A stretch of 62,000 nt of DNA from Cristatella mucedo (GCA_009760855.2 WPIO01000004.1:3720001-3782000), one strand, 5' to 3'; positions 9,660 through 22,374 are shown, numbered from the stretch's first letter. Translations and numbers: made by a program. The notes: generated from the letters alone by a model not told the origin.

Positions 9660-10914
9660 TGGTGACAAAACGTTTACGTCGACGGAGAAAGGCAAAATGA
9701 AAGCCACTTCTTTTTTCTAAGCCGGGTTAAAGGTACAACCGGAGTGAGCGACCGTGAGGTGAAGTGAGACAAAAGAGGTACAAAGTGAACAACAGATATG
9801 TGGAGAGCAATAGACAAACGGAATAAGACACGGAAAATATAGGCAGAAATATAGCCTAGCAGATAAACAGATAGCAGCAGATGGTAGAGAGAAAAGAAGA
9901 AACCTGCGTAGGCCCCTGCCGCACTTTCCGACTTACTAATTTTTTTAAGAAAGAGGCAGGTAAACAGACTGATACATAAAAACAGAACCGAGACATATCG
10001 AAACAGTGCATGACGGTAGAGTGTGAACTGAGAAAGCAGCAGCCAACGAGAATTGAAATTTCGATTCAAAGCAAACGATTAGTGGTAGCAGCAGCAGAAG
10101 GATGAGAGCATGAACGTGTGAGTCGCCGGTGAACGTTGGCTGGATCTCTGTTCAATGCCCGGACCTTGAGCAAATCGCCAGCTCGTGGATTAAACGCAAA
10201 TAACATACATTATAATGTATACTATGTGTGAATGTATATGTGTGTACGACTTTTATCTGCCGTTTTAAGGTAGTCGATACAAAAAAGAAACAGAAAATAT
10301 CCTCGAGCACTTTACTAATCCTGCAAGGAAGGGGGAGGGAGGTTAATACTAACCCTTATCAAGGTGAAGTCTATTTCCACGTCGGATCGAATAAAACCTC
10401 CACATCCGATGAAGTCTTGAGACAGAACTAATTCGAAGGCACTCAGGACTGAAAGCGACACGAACCAACGTACGGCGGGAAGCATCTGCGACTACAGCAG
10501 GCCCAGAACCGGAGGCCTTAATCCGGATGAAGTCGACGCTGTGGTGACCTTGACCGAGCCGGTTCCGGCACGCTTCGACTGCAGTTTCTGCGTAGCTCGC
10601 GTAGCTCTGTATGTCCGACCAGAAAGCTGGAATGGCTTGAGTGGCTGTTACGCTGCATAGTGACTTATGAATCACTCGAAGCCTCGGCAGCGTTCAGTGC
10701 GCATACCGTAGTGTTGTTACAAATGGGTGTCGAGAAGGCTTCCACGTCCCCTCAGAACTATGCCGCAAACGGCTCGTAACGATGCTAGTCCCAGCCTACG
10801 CGCTATTAGTACCGGTCACGCTCTGAACCGTGTCACGACCAGCGACTTGTAGATGCGTCACTAATGCACGCAGGTATTCGACAATAACGGGACACGGCAG
10901 CAACTAAGAGCGCC
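9660..10914. other. No gene recognised
   Basis: This stretch has scattered short frames with no family resemblance and no splice-supported exons. Parts between about 10470 and 10914 look like a highly decayed non-LTR element running into the LINE-B tail at 10915, but I cannot define its 5' limit. Confidence 0.5.
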
Positions 10915-11045
10915 CGTACCTCAAGATAGCTAGTACTGTTGGCTACCGAATGCATACCGAAAGCCACTTTGGCTGTGAGTACGCTATGCAAAACCGTCCT
11001 GCGTAACACCCGCATAGTCTTTATGGTTTTTTGGAGTTGCAGACG
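10915..11045 (+). mobile_element. LINE-B 3' end
   Basis: The segment ttggctaccgaatgcatacc, tgcaaaaccgtcctgcgtaa, catagtctttatgg and ggagttgcagac is a plus-strand copy of the LINE-B 3' UTR seen reversed at 8020-8150. Confidence 0.65.
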
Positions 11046-11334
11046 AAGAATCATGCATAGATCTATAGCGTAGACAAATTTATTCGACCAGCGTAGGATG
11101 GCTGCCAGCGTCTACCAGCAGCCATACTTACGCCAACTCGCATACGACTCAGTGGCCTAAAGTACAATTCAGTTTAACTGCCACGGCACCTACTGACTGC
11201 CTATTACTATGCGTCAACTTTTATGACGCCTCGGCCGTAGACGATTGCATAATCGGTTCCTCGCCATCATAATTCTGGGACCACGAATCAATCAAAATGA
11301 ATCTGGCTGATGTACCAAGCCGCCGTTTTAATAG

Positions 11335-11620
11335 CTAACCAATTCCGAGTCAGGCAACAGCGAGAAAGTGAGAAGCATTGCTAAGTCTGCTAAGTCGCCA
11401 AAGTGAGTAGCGCGTGGACGGAACAACGCAGGACGGCTGGAATGATTTCGCCCTAGACGAAAGCGAAGAGTCGATATCGTTGCTTAAGACTTTTGGAAGT
11501 GCGCTCCGCCGCGGGCTGGCAACAGTGAAGCAAAAAAAGCCTCCGTCGCGAACGGTGCGTCAAGCGACGATCTAGCTAACTTGTCGCCGCAAAAGAACCG
11601 TTGAATCGTTGAATTATGCC
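11335..11620 (-). mobile_element. LINE-B fragment, decayed
   Basis: gcgagaaagtgagaagcatt, tatcgttgcttaagactttt and ggaagtgcgctccg match the reversed C-terminal region of LINE-B (gagaaagtgggaagcata, gtcgttgcgtaagaattgtg). Divergence is higher than in the 8016-9413 copy. Confidence 0.5.
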
Positions 11621-12339
11621 GTTCGCTGGCGTTCGTCGATGCTTACGGGTTGTGTCAAGTAGAGGCGATGCGCAGCGACACGACGGAGCTTTAATCAAGG
11701 AACTTTAGGAATCTCAAGAGGGCAACTACCGGACTCTACCGGAAAAAGTGAATAGTGCGAAAAAGCAATCCGCCCGCCGCCGTGAAGGCCGAGGAGCCAT
11801 CAATTCGCTGCTGCAATCCAAGATTAAAAAAGTAGCCAGCATGTATTGCCACGCCGACAAGACCTCTGCCTTCCACAGCCTCAGCAATTTGTTTCTCGTA
11901 CGTGCTCGGGCTAGGGATGATTATTGTTACCCTTGGATGAGTTACCCGTACCCTTTTCAGGCTATTTGTAAACCCTACTTCCATGAGAATTGTGAGCAAG
12001 GCAAGTTATCGATATCGTGTACTCGTGACCTTACGACGAGTTCGTGACCTTACGATGACTTCTTTTTCTACCCGTTGGCGCGAACGAAGGGTGTACAAGA
12101 GCATGCTCTAAAAGCAGATCGACGGATAGTATGTGCTTCCGTCGAGTTCCACCTACGGCAGCTTTCGTTTGAACCACGTTGCCCTGTACCCGAACGCAAC
12201 ACACGCGCGCTAGCCGCTGTGCCGAGCTTCGTTCATGGGAGGATTTTTAGTAGAGTCCGTGTGCCTTTGCGAGGCGCTCGTCACCCCAAGGTGCGAGCGA
12301 GACTCCAAAATCCCTTTCCGCATTTTTCATTGCGCAATT
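11621..12339. other. No gene recognised
   Basis: Unique-looking sequence with short open frames on both strands but no conserved motif, paired splice sites or repeat signature that I recognise. Confidence 0.5.
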
Positions 12340-12695
12340 AATATTTGCGCCCCACACAACTCAACCTTATTTTAGGCACATTACATTTGCTGCAAAGGAA
12401 GCACGATCGAATGGTTACCGGTAGCCTGCTCAATGACAACAAGCATGACATGGTTAAGGGTGACACGCACAGGGTCAGCATGCAATTGTGGTTAGTGGCA
12501 GCATTCACAGTGTCAGCACGCAAAAGCATGCAAAGACGAATCCTAACAAACCACTAAATGCTGGGATCGATATGTGCGTTTTCAGCTTATTTTTAGCTAT
12601 GGTCAAGTCAGTGGATGTCGTGATGCCAGTCGGTAGTGAGTTCCGGGCTTTGGGAGCGTACGAATGTAAGGCACGATCTCTGGAGGATAAGCCAA
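12340..12695 (-). mobile_element. LINE-A 3' fragment
   Basis: Reversed 3' signature ttacatttgctgcaaaggaa, then the 3' UTR (gggtcagcatgcaattgtgg, ttagtggcagcat) and the reversed C-terminal ORF (gtcggtagtgagttccgggc). Confidence 0.75.
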
Positions 12696-12967
12696 CGGGC
12701 ACACCGCGGACTGTATCCCGGTTGGCCCATTTGGGCATGGCCCAAAGGCTTTGAGAGCCACCGCATGTAGTCACGTGGTGACATGTCCTGCAACACGTAC
12801 CAACAAATACGACCGCAAGGTTTCCGAGATCCTTTTCTAACCTTGTTAACGTCGCTTGAGATAATAACGTATAGTCACCCATGTCTAATTGCAACTGGCT
12901 CACCTAACGTTAAAAAAGATGCATTTTCACGGACAGAACGTTAGCACGTAAGCCGATCAAGTAAATG

Positions 12968-13330
12968 ATAATAATAATAATAATAATAATGCACTTGATA
13001 AAGCGCCCTCAGGGAACTCATTCTCTTTCCAGGTGTTTTACATTTGCTGCAAAGAGAAATACAATTGAATGGTGAATAATATCGTGGTTGATAAACAAAC
13101 AACATGAATAACATAGTTACGGGTGACATGCTCAGGGTCAGCATGCAAGTGTGGTTAGTGGCAGCATGCACAGTGTCAGCACGCATAAGCACATGAAGGG
13201 CGAATCACGGGGACCCAGCAAATGCTGTCCTAAATAAGTGTTTTTAAGTTCTTTTTAAATGTGGTCAAGTCAGGGAATGTTCTGTCGCAAGTCGGGAGGG
13301 AGCTCCAGGCTTAGGGAGCATACAAACTAG
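12968..13330 (-). mobile_element. LINE-A 3' fragment with (AAT)n tail
   Basis: (AAT)8 at 12968-12991 followed by gcacttgataaagcgccctc, then ttacatttgctgcaaagaga and the 3' UTR/ORF end region (gtcgggagggagctccaggc). Confidence 0.8.
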
Positions 13331-13780
13331 GCAATTTTTACAAGGAAACACAAAAAATCGCTGGACCTCCTCAAATGATGACGTGACGCCTGTTTAAATA
13401 GGTAGCATTTTTCCAAGGTAAGACAGTCAAATGACTGGAGTCTAATAGAAATAAGTGTGACACAGGTCGCAATTATGAACCCCGAGTGCGGGTGTTGTTT
13501 TTGCGTCTCACGTCGTTTCCTTCATTCGTTGAGTCGGTGGCCCTGCCGCGTTGTGGTTAGCGTGAAAAATAGTAAGCAAAATATCTCAAGTAATCCGAAG
13601 TGGCGCGGAGTGCTGGCTTGGCATAGTCGGTGAAGTCTGCCGGCATCGAGGGGTGTAGCGCTCGTGACTCTTCGATATAATATTTTTCCGGAAGCCCTTA
13701 TATTCCATGCATACATTGTTGTTGTACTGTCCAGCCATTGTTCCTTCCGAACCCGCTCAACAGCTGATATCAGTTAGTGG

Positions 13781-14465
13781 TAATAATAATAATAATAATA
13801 ATAACAATAGTAATGCCCTTGATAAAGCGCCCTCAGAGAACTCAATCTCTTTCTAGGGTTTTACATTTGCTGCAAAGGGGAATGCAATTGAATGGTGAAT
13901 AATATCGTGGTTGGTAAACAAACAACATGAATATCATGGTTAGGGGTGACGTGCACGGGGTCAGCATGCAAGTGTGGTTAGTGGCAGCATGCACAGTGTG
14001 AGCACGAATAAGCTCACGAAGGACAAATCACAGGGACCCACTAAATGCTGTCATAAATAGGTGCGTTTTAGGTTCTTTTTAAATGCGGTCGTCAGGGATG
14101 TCGCGACGCGAGTCGGGAGTGAGTTCCAGACTTTGGGGGCATGCTAACTGAATTCTCGGACTCAAAAATATTTGAGGTTTGTACGTGGTATAGGTAAACA
14201 GTTAGATTCCGAAAAGCGGGTGGTACGACATTTGGCCTGGCTGGGGGAGTAGATCTGATGGGTAGGCTGGAGCCAAACAATGGAGGGACATAAAGTGAAG
14301 TGACAAAACTTTGAAGTCGATTCTTTGCTTGACTGGTAGCCAGCGCAGATCGGCGGGAAGTGGTGTGACATGACAACTGCCACGCTCACGACAGAGAGTT
14401 TTGCACTAGCTGTAAGCAATCGATGGGGCCGGTAGAGCAGCAAGCAGTGAGTTACAGTGTGCTAT
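13781..14465 (-). mobile_element. LINE-A 3' fragment with (AAT)n tail
   Basis: (AAT)n at 13781-13803, then ttgataaagcgccctcagag, ttttacatttgctgcaaagg, the 3' UTR, and the reversed RT C-terminus up to ttgcactagctgtaagcaat. 5' truncated at about 14465. Confidence 0.82.
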
Positions 14466-15344
14466 AGTCACTGAGGCTAATTTGTGTAGTTTGTTGTGCT
14501 GATGACATGGAGTTGTGATCTTGAGATCAAGCAATGTGGCTGATTTGTGGTGTTAATAGCTTATGTGCTGATGGCGTTTATGGCCTAGCGACGCGTATCG
14601 CCTTGACACTACCGCTGAACCCAGTTTGTGGCCCAGCGGAGTTATGGCAGTTCGGCTGGTTTACGTGTCGCTGCGATTTATGGCGTTGATGGTTTGAAGA
14701 GTTTTAAGTAACGTCCTGAAGAGGCCAGGAACTTGCGATTAGAACGTAGGCCGGAGCTGCATCACGGCGGCCCGTCGGGAGGGTTCACTTGGAAATACAC
14801 ATGGTTGAAGCTCGTCTCGGTATTTTCGCGTGCGATCGCGTCAGTGCCGTTCGCTTCCGACTTTAGCCTCCCATGGCCCGGACCAGCCAGCTTCCTTTTA
14901 TAATCGAACTGACATGCAGTTGTTATTTCCACTGTATCTCCGTTGTAATCACAAAGACTTGGTGGGTGTTACAGTTTTGTATAGCGCGTTCAAAGCCGGA
15001 GCGTTTGACACGCATAAAATGCTTCGTGCAATTGCTGCGTTTTTGTTCTCAACTAACTGAAGACAAGTGTGCCGAGTAAATCAACTAAGTTTCACTTCAC
15101 GGCTCAGTGAGTGGGTGTTCTTCCGCAACGGCTTCGAACGGCCCTACCCATTCAACGTTCCTGCTCTATATTCGAAACTAGGTTTTGACTGCACTTTATA
15201 GAAATCAGCATTCCAGGATAGCCCGCCAAATTCGATCGACCACTCGCTCTTCTTGTTTCGCCCTTTTGATCCGTCCAGTCCCAAACTTTCGTCACCGGCA
15301 TTTCCGACTTATGATTACTCGCCAGTTAGTTTGAAACCATATTT
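14466..15344. other. No gene recognised; short LINE-B tail inside
   Basis: Around 14930-15010 the sequence tccgttgtaatcacaaagac and cagttttgtatagcgcgttc is a decayed, minus-strand LINE-B 3' end. The preceding part has loosely repeated gctgatggcgtttatggc-type phrases. I see no exon. Confidence 0.45.
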
Positions 15345-15430
15345 AATAATAAATTTCGAATAATAACACTTGATAAAGCGTACTCTAGTGAATTAATCTC
15401 TCTAGGCGTTTTAACGTATTAATACCTCAA
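15345..15430 (-). mobile_element. LINE-A 3' terminal stub
   Basis: aataataaatttcgaataat then cacttgataaagcgtactct and ttaatctctctaggcgtttt is the reversed LINE-A terminus. Confidence 0.55.
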
Positions 15431-17216
15431 AACTAATTTGAAAAGCTTTAAAAGTAAATGCCTCTAGGAACAGACGGTCCTACACGAAACAGTTTACTTA
15501 AAAGGGATGCTCCTATAGAGCACAAACGGTTGTAGGATATTCACACCCCCCCCCGGTGAACCCTAGTAATCCTCCGGTTTGAATGTATAACAAAGAATAG
15601 ATATAGGTACCATATTTTCGAGTACATTAGACGCGTCTTATACGATGTTGCAAGTACCCTGCACCCAGGGGCATCTTTTATACGGACCTTACATAAATAT
15701 TTTTGGGATAATCACAAAAACCTGCTCATATACTTGTGGCTCTTACCGTAAGGAAAAAAATATGTTTATAATCAAACGAAGTTCGCGCTCCATAAAATGG
15801 TGTAATACGGTGTAATAGGATGTTTTTTTAACTAAGCTGCAGGCCACATAGTGCGTTTCAGCACTTTTTCCGACGCCGCCAGAAACGTGTTTGTAACCGT
15901 AACAGCATTAGCGCGCCACAACGTACAGAGTTCTTGCAATTGAGCTCCAAGCCACTACGATATACTGAGGAAGATCCCTTTATCTTTGCGCCCTCATAAG
16001 AGACGAATACGACCAGACTACAGTAAGCCCCGTCCGTATATTCACTGTGAATTGAGCAGCCTGGCTCTAAATCTCGGCTATTATGTACGTCGTAACGTTC
16101 CTTTTGAATGAAATATACCATCGAGCTAATGTTCCCAAGCTCACGGATGAACCTATAACCAGTTGTAAATTTAACAAGCTACGATAAACTAGCAATTGCC
16201 GACTTTTATTTCACTGGACACCTCCAGTATTTTTACGTTATTTACCTGTTGAACGAGTACCATTTTGCACGACTGTTAAACCAACTAATCTAGGGCAAAG
16301 AATTGACTAAAGTGCTTTTCGGTTGCAGCCCGGCCGCTTTCTTGGAGTGGCAGCAACATAATTTAACTACAGTTTTTATTACAAAAATATAATTTATTAG
16401 CATCTGCTTTAAAAACGTCACACTACAGCATTTCGTAAAAACCGATGGCTGGAGCATATCTGGATGCCACTTTGTCAATCTTTTAGGAGCTGGTGCCATT
16501 GATTATGTTCGTATTTCCTGTAAAAACAAAAATTATTAGCCAAGACACTAAGCAGACATAAGCATTAAGATCACACAGCTTCTCATGATAAATATATATT
16601 AACTTGTCATCAAAAAGGGTTCAGTTCGCTACTACAGTAATCACAGATGCCCATACATTTTTATAAAATTAAGAAAAAACTTACTATAACGTTCCTTTAA
16701 GGGACATCGTGAGAAATGTCCATAACATGGCTAGACCTTCACTCCTTGGAACGTACACTGTCTGCAAAACAATGTATGACATAGAAACGTGACAGTCGAC
16801 CTAAGCTAAAAAACAGGACAATACATGTTCAAGGCAACTGAAGCAGACGTATTAATTAATACTCTGCAAGCGCGTGCCTCGCATTTAATATAGCAGAACT
16901 TTCTTGCCACGGCCACAGGGCAGGGACAAAACACAGTGCTGCATACTCAACAAAAATTATGCTGAAAGAATTAGTTACCTTTATGCTAGACAGGCCTCTT
17001 CTTGTCCATGGCTGATCAGTCTGTCACCTACACAAAATTGGACTGTTCTGGACAAGAATGCAAGGCAGTACATAGCACTGCTTGCAAGCATATGCCCGGA
17101 GTTTCTCTAGCAGTCCCGCTATAATCCTGAACCATCGATGGTGCGAACAAGACGTAGCTGTTACAGGAATGCTTAAAATTTAAAAATAACTGACAACAAA
17201 ATCTTTATTAACTTAC
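15431..17216. other. No gene recognised (AT-rich)
   Basis: Long AT-rich stretch with only short frames and no recognisable element ends. The NOMO 5' exons might be expected at coordinates above 7606, but I found no match to their conserved motifs here. Confidence 0.45.
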
Positions 17217-17265
17217 CCGCATCCGCCGGGACGTCACAGGGCAACACGAGGCATGCGAGTCCCAT
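17217..17265 (-). CDS. Candidate signal-peptide exon, possibly first exon of NOMO
   Basis: On the minus strand an ATG at 17263-17265 opens 16 codons, MGLACLVLPCDVPADA, followed by one base and a consensus donor gtaagt. The run LACLVLP is hydrophobic and ADA resembles a signal-peptidase site. That suits NOMO, which begins with a signal peptide and whose first exon must lie upstream of 7606. No exon linking it to 7471-7606 was found, the n-region is very short, and a 49-bp match can arise by chance. Confidence 0.22.
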
Positions 17266-18654
17266 TACGATATAGGGTCTTTCTTTTGCTGTACACTAAA
17301 ACACGTTGATTTAGTTTTAGCGGCAAATTAGCATTGCTAGCTGCTAATTCGAGGGTCAGCACAAAGCATCAGGACGTTGGTAATATCATATTGTATCATA
17401 GGATTGACAGATAAAACGTCTCATCATGCATGCATCTGTCCCTAACGGGATATGCGTCGGTTAACCAGGCGTACCTTACCTTTACTCTACCGTATTTCAT
17501 CATTCCACATTGAATAAAACAATTTTCACAACGACGGCAAAATGTCTACAAAAGATAGTAAGGGCAAGCGCTAATCAGTGAATGCTAGCAGCTATCATTG
17601 GCTGCATGACAGCGATGCATCTCTAGTTCGCGTTTAGGATGAACATATACGACGCCGCCGCGTCCTTAGTACAAATGAACTAACACTGAAAGGAGTGTCT
17701 CTGAACACCTTAGGCAATCGCAGTACATACACGAGTGCCTTACACTGGTCAGAAATTACTATACCCAACCCTTGCACACCAGCAGTGGAACGAGTCCACA
17801 TTGCCAGTCGGCTTAATAAGTTGGGCGAAATCCGCCAGCATCCATAGCGTGCTGGTCAAAGAACAAAACAAAGGACACATTATTGGTATCTATAAGCCTT
17901 CGGCAGCAGCGATGAATCCGACTTACCGTGGAAGGGGATGCATTCACAACGCTGCTGTCACTCGAGCGCCACAACCTCACACACCGCCTGTAGTAGCCGG
18001 AAAGAACGTTACATGCCGCGCATCCACAGTCAGGTGATTTACGACCAATCAGCGTCCAACGGTGCGGCGGGTTCCGGTTAGTTGTTGCCGGTCCACTCGT
18101 GACCTTCCTGCGGCCCAAATGGCCTTGTGAAGGGGGCGGGGTTAGACTTGTCGTTAGGGCGGGAACCTCCATCTCCTTTACGAAATACCTTCATTTGCGG
18201 ACAGGTTTCGGTCTGAATTATGTTAAAAAATATTATTCGGCAGCATCCCTGTAGCTCATCGAATTTCCCTGGAGTACCTCCTGCAGCGCCTTGTTTTAGC
18301 TGTTCCGCCTGGCTCCGGCCAAACCGTCTTTGCTCGCGCCCGCCGAGAAGCGCCGAGAAGTGCCGAAGGAGCGCGCATTTCCTTGCGAGCTTCATTGGCT
18401 TCCGATCGAGCATTGAAAAGGCGTCCAAGTCCAACAGCTTCTCTCGCTTAGACGTTGCTTCACTCCCTTGCGCCCGCCTGGCTATCCCACCTGGTTGTGT
18501 AGTGAGCGCATGTGGCTTCCCCCGGCTGCTGTCATTAGCGAAGCGCCTGACACTAATGCACATGCCTCACCTGTGGCCTATAGTTAAGCCATTGAAGCAG
18601 CCCACCGTCGGGCCACTAATGCAGGTTACATTTCGTGTCGTCTGCTGCGATCGA

Positions 18655-20150
18655 TCGAGCTCTCATATATGTGCCCGTTGAGAGGTATAAAGCAGAGCCT
18701 CGCTTACTGCGAACGCTCGCTCTCTGTGTCGCCGTGAGATTCCCACTAGAACAGCCGCCGCCGGAGACACTGGCATACAACAACTGGCAGTAGAGAATAG
18801 TTTACTCAAGTCGTAAAGACTACCGGGTCTTCTATGGTCTAGATTGGACGCCTATACTGAGGTACGAAATGTTTAACGGGGAGGGGGGACCGCACTTTAT
18901 GCATTGGCTTCTAACTATTGACAAGGCCGTAGCAAGGCTAAAGATTTAGATGCCGCTAAAACATTTTGTGCGAGTGTGTCTGGGTGATAACGCGATACAC
19001 GGTTGGGGTGATCCGCCGGCCGACGTAAAGCAAGATTACCAAAAGCTGTGAAATGAGTTAATCCTGATCTTCTCGTGGTTGACGGATGAGGAGGTCGAGC
19101 TTGAGACAGAGAGGCTGGAGCAGGAGCAGCTCGCCGGAGCCGAGACCGGGACACAGCTAGGCGACGACATCACCGGTCGATCCCACCGTCAACTGCAAGA
19201 GCCAGATTGCCGAGCGGAACTCATTCGGCTACCGAAGCTATCCGACGGCAATACCGGTAGAGGAAGTGGGTATGGGACCGCTTCCGACGCAGCCGCCGCA
19301 ACAGCCGAAGAGTGCCATAACAAAAAGTTCGCGGCGGCAGCTGCCGTAGACGAAAGAGGTGCAGCAAGTGACGGCTTCCAGCGGCGAGGCGGTAGTGGCC
19401 AGCTGAGAGGTGATAGTTGCCTGAGGAAAGACGCTGGCGGCCCAAGCGAGTGACTTCTCGGTGGCAAAGCGCAGCAGCGAGAGCGTCGTGGCGATGGAGA
19501 GCATCTCGGCGGCAAAGAGTGCCCGAGAGAGCGAGGCCTCGGCCGCGAAGCTCAGCTGCAAGAGCTTCTTGATGGTGGAGAGCACCTGCAGAAGCGTCTC
19601 GCCCCAGAGTGCAGAGGACCGCCTCGAGATTGCGGTCAGCGGCGAGGCGACAGTAGCCTTCGACCAGGCCCAGGCAGCCCGTGAGACTGACGTCTTGGCT
19701 GCGAAGCGCAACAGTCGCAGCTTCGTAGCGAAGCAGCGAGCGAGAGCGTTTCGGCGGCAGCGAAATGCTTCTGTGAGAGCGACGTCTTGGCCGCCAAACG
19801 CAGCGGCGCGAACGTCGTAGCGGGCGGAGAGCATCTCATCTCATCTCGGCCGAGAGAGCATCTCAGCCGAGGAGAGCAGCGCCCGGAGCGTGTTTCAGCG
19901 GCGGCGAACAGCGAACCTGCGAAAGCGCCTCGGTGCTGAGCACAGAGCAGCACAACGGCGAGATCGACTCGGCGGCGGAGTGGAACTCCGAGAACGGCGA
20001 GGCCACAATGAGCCGAAGTGGTTTTAGAAGGGCGGGATAGGCTGGCGACGGACGAGCGCACGAGACCGGCCATCGGTGGTCGAACGGAGGTGACCTACGG
20101 GAACCGCCTGACAGTGGGAGCGGTGCCCCACCTTTGCCTAAAGGTGAGCA
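18655..20150 (+). pseudogene. Degenerate LTR-retrotransposon-like region with gag-like frame
   Basis: A TATA-containing stretch (gaggtataaagcagagcctc at about 18680) resembles an LTR U3/R region. It is followed by a frame reading GLDWTPILRYEMFNGEGGPH, FMHWLLTIDKAVARLKI, then after a TAG stop FVRVCLGDNAIHGWGDPPAD and VKQDYQKL, then a TGA stop, then an acidic LTDEEVELETERLEQEQLAG segment. The pattern (a W-L-x-x-I-D helix, then CLGD-A-W, then DY--L) is what I would expect of a retrotransposon gag N-terminus. The GC-rich remainder to about 20150 repeats Ala/Glu/Arg/Ser phrases over shifting frames. I cannot define two LTRs, a primer-binding site or a pol gene. Confidence 0.35.
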
Positions 20151-20216
20151 GCATCTACGACCGGCTGCTCGTGAGGGGCAGAACTGATGTGCATATCCCA
20201 ATATACGCATCCAGGA

Positions 20217-20545
20217 TCAAATTTCTGCAAGGCAAACGTTAAGTTTATCAGTTGCTGATGCAGGTTCCGATGGCTTAAATGACAAATACAGCTGAGTATC
20301 TTCAACATAAAAGAGATAGTTAGTTCCAAGGGCCCCAATCACTTTTTCCACAGGTCCAGTATACATCGGAATTAGCAACGGACCGAGGATGGACCCTTTT
20401 GAGACTCCACAGGTCATTGATCTGGTGGCTGAGACCTGATCCCCACACGATACGGATTGAACACGACTGGACAACTACGATTTGAACTATGCCAGTGCCT
20501 TACTTGCCAGGCCGATCTTTGTTCTCAATCGTTCAAGTAGGATAT
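20217..20545 (-). mobile_element. LINE-B fragment (reverse-transcriptase core)
   Basis: The minus strand encodes RVQSVSCGDQVSATRSMTCG, VSKGSILGPLL and a decayed catalytic site FYVEDTQLYLSF, parallel to the 8016-9413 element. It lacks the 3' end. Confidence 0.75.
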
Positions 20546-21389
20546 CGTTCTATCAGTTCAGTTGATTTCCAGATATATAAGCGGATAGCCTACACTTTTC
20601 TGAGATGAAATAAATAGACTGCAACTATCTAGCAGGGGCATTTTACTAGACCCCCAAACCTTGTCAAGACAATGGCGAAATAGCACCACTTCAGCAGTAT
20701 CCTTGCTTGATTGAAACCTTGCTTAATGACTGGAGGTACGAGGAGTTTGGCTAGATCGCGGGAGATTCCAAACTTATAGAACTACTGGCGGGTCTCTAAG
20801 GTGACTTCATCAGGTCTCCCATCTATCTTTGCATTTGACATAAGAGGAAGATAAGACCGCGCTTACAATCTGAAGATCCTATGGCTGCAGGCGGTCAAGT
20901 TCTCTTTGGGGAGCGTCCACGTCAACTGGGAGCAAGTGAGCGTCCCCTTAAGGTGCTGATGCCACCTTGCATGTCGCACGGGGCCTTAGGAGCTGTAGGA
21001 ATTACAAACAATTTGTCTTAGCTATGAATATGTAGTCGGCAGCATTCCAGAATCTTCGGATATTCTTAGCTAAGCTTCCTCTAGCAGAGGTCCAAGCCGG
21101 TGTCTTTGTGGGGCCACAGATAAAGAAGATAATTAAATTCAATGAATTCTCCTAGAAACATACAAGTAAGGAAAAAGCGGCCTCAGCACATGCGTCCCGG
21201 TGATTCGGAGCTTCCTGGCAATCACAAGGTGTGAAACTAGTTAAGAGCCGGTTTAACATATTGTGAAGAACCACGGCGAAATAACCTTGACACCTATAGT
21301 GATAAACGTAAGGAAAGCACAAGGCTTACACGGAGAAGCAAGGCAATAAATAGGTCGTACCGGGATTTGCTAAAAAAAAAAGTTAGCCG
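20546..21389. other. No gene recognised; possible decayed element
   Basis: On the minus strand around 21060-21130 the frame reads GPTKTPAWTSARGSLAKNIR, which looks protein-like, but stops surround it and no family is recognised. Confidence 0.35.
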
Positions 21390-21505
21390 ATTCAAGAGCC
21401 TCATTTAAATACCTGAAGAAGAGCCTTAACGGCTATCGCCACCGCTTGCAGTGGACAACAAAGTATCATCCGATGCAGGACTCGAACAAACGACTCAGAT
21501 CATGA
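21390..21505 (-). mobile_element. SINE-2 copy (minus strand)
   Basis: Reverse complement of the SINE-2 body: agagccttaacggctatcgc, caccgcttgcagtgg and a decayed B box (caggactcgaaca). Confidence 0.65.
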
Positions 21506-22107
21506 AGAGCGAGTGTGCAGGGGCAACTAGACTTCGAACCCACTAACACGGAAAGTATAAGGAAGAGCATGGTAGGATGTTGAATTTGGGGCTATCTGTG
21601 AAATTGTTTTAATGTATCATCCCAAATCTCAAAACAACTATACTCATATTTAAATCTGGTGCAGTCATTTTGTATTACTTCATAAAACAAACATCTGGAT
21701 TTATTTGTCCTCTTTTTCTGACTAAATTTGAACCAAAAAGACGTAAATGCGTCCATTTTCTCAACGGTCACGGGTGTATTTCGAATTAACCACTATCTTG
21801 GTGACAAAAGCAAATGCGACTTTTAAAACAAAAAAATTGCGGAAAAACACTTCAAACCCGCGAGTATTTTTTTTTACCTAGGGATTGACACTTTATGTTA
21901 ATCTTAACCCAACAAGTGTCAGCCTTGATGAATGGCTGGCAGAGGAACATGAATAGACGAAATCACATAAAAGGGTGTGAGATTTAATTTCCAGAGGACA
22001 TTTTATAGGTTCATCCAAATTCCAACGTTTTAATTTCTCGCCGAACATTAAAAAGCGGCCACCCACACGGAGTCCTATCCCGTTATGCTCATAGCTCGAA
22101 CACAGTG

Positions 22108-22216
22108 GCAAAGCCGCTTAGGCTGTGCGTGCGCTATACAAAACTCTCCTGCGTAACACCCACATGGTCTTTATGACTTTGTGGAGTTACTGACGGAGAT
22201 ACATTCATTCATTCAT
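22108..22216 (+). mobile_element. LINE-B 3' end with (CATT)n tail
   Basis: gcttaggctgtgcgtgcgct, atacaaaactctcctgcgta and ctttgtggagttactgacgg are followed by gagatacattcattcattca. This fixes the true 3' terminus of the family as a short ATTC-type repeat. Confidence 0.75.
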
Positions 22217-22374
22217 TCACCATCCAGCCACAATATTTTGTAAACCCCATGCAACCATTTACTGCCCTAGTTGCTGATAATTTCTTGTTATAGCCTATGC
22301 TTCGTTCTCAGCCTTGACCACCACTTTCATTCTCCTGTAAGTTAGACGCTACAGTACTTTATTTAAGTGATACT

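Noticed and set aside
9248-9720. Open frames with repeated Cys/His/Ala
   Set aside because: They read through the CCTTGCATG minisatellite and antisense to LINE-B.
16290-16499. Minus-strand frame reading APKRLTKWHPDMLQPSVF
   Set aside because: Looks protein-like over about 20 residues but has no splice context, no neighbour exons and no family I can name; treated as chance.
19079-19834. Long plus-strand frames rich in Ala, Glu, Arg, Ser
   Set aside because: Both strands and several frames are open because of GC-rich composition. There are no conserved motifs beyond the gag-like start, so no intact gene is called.
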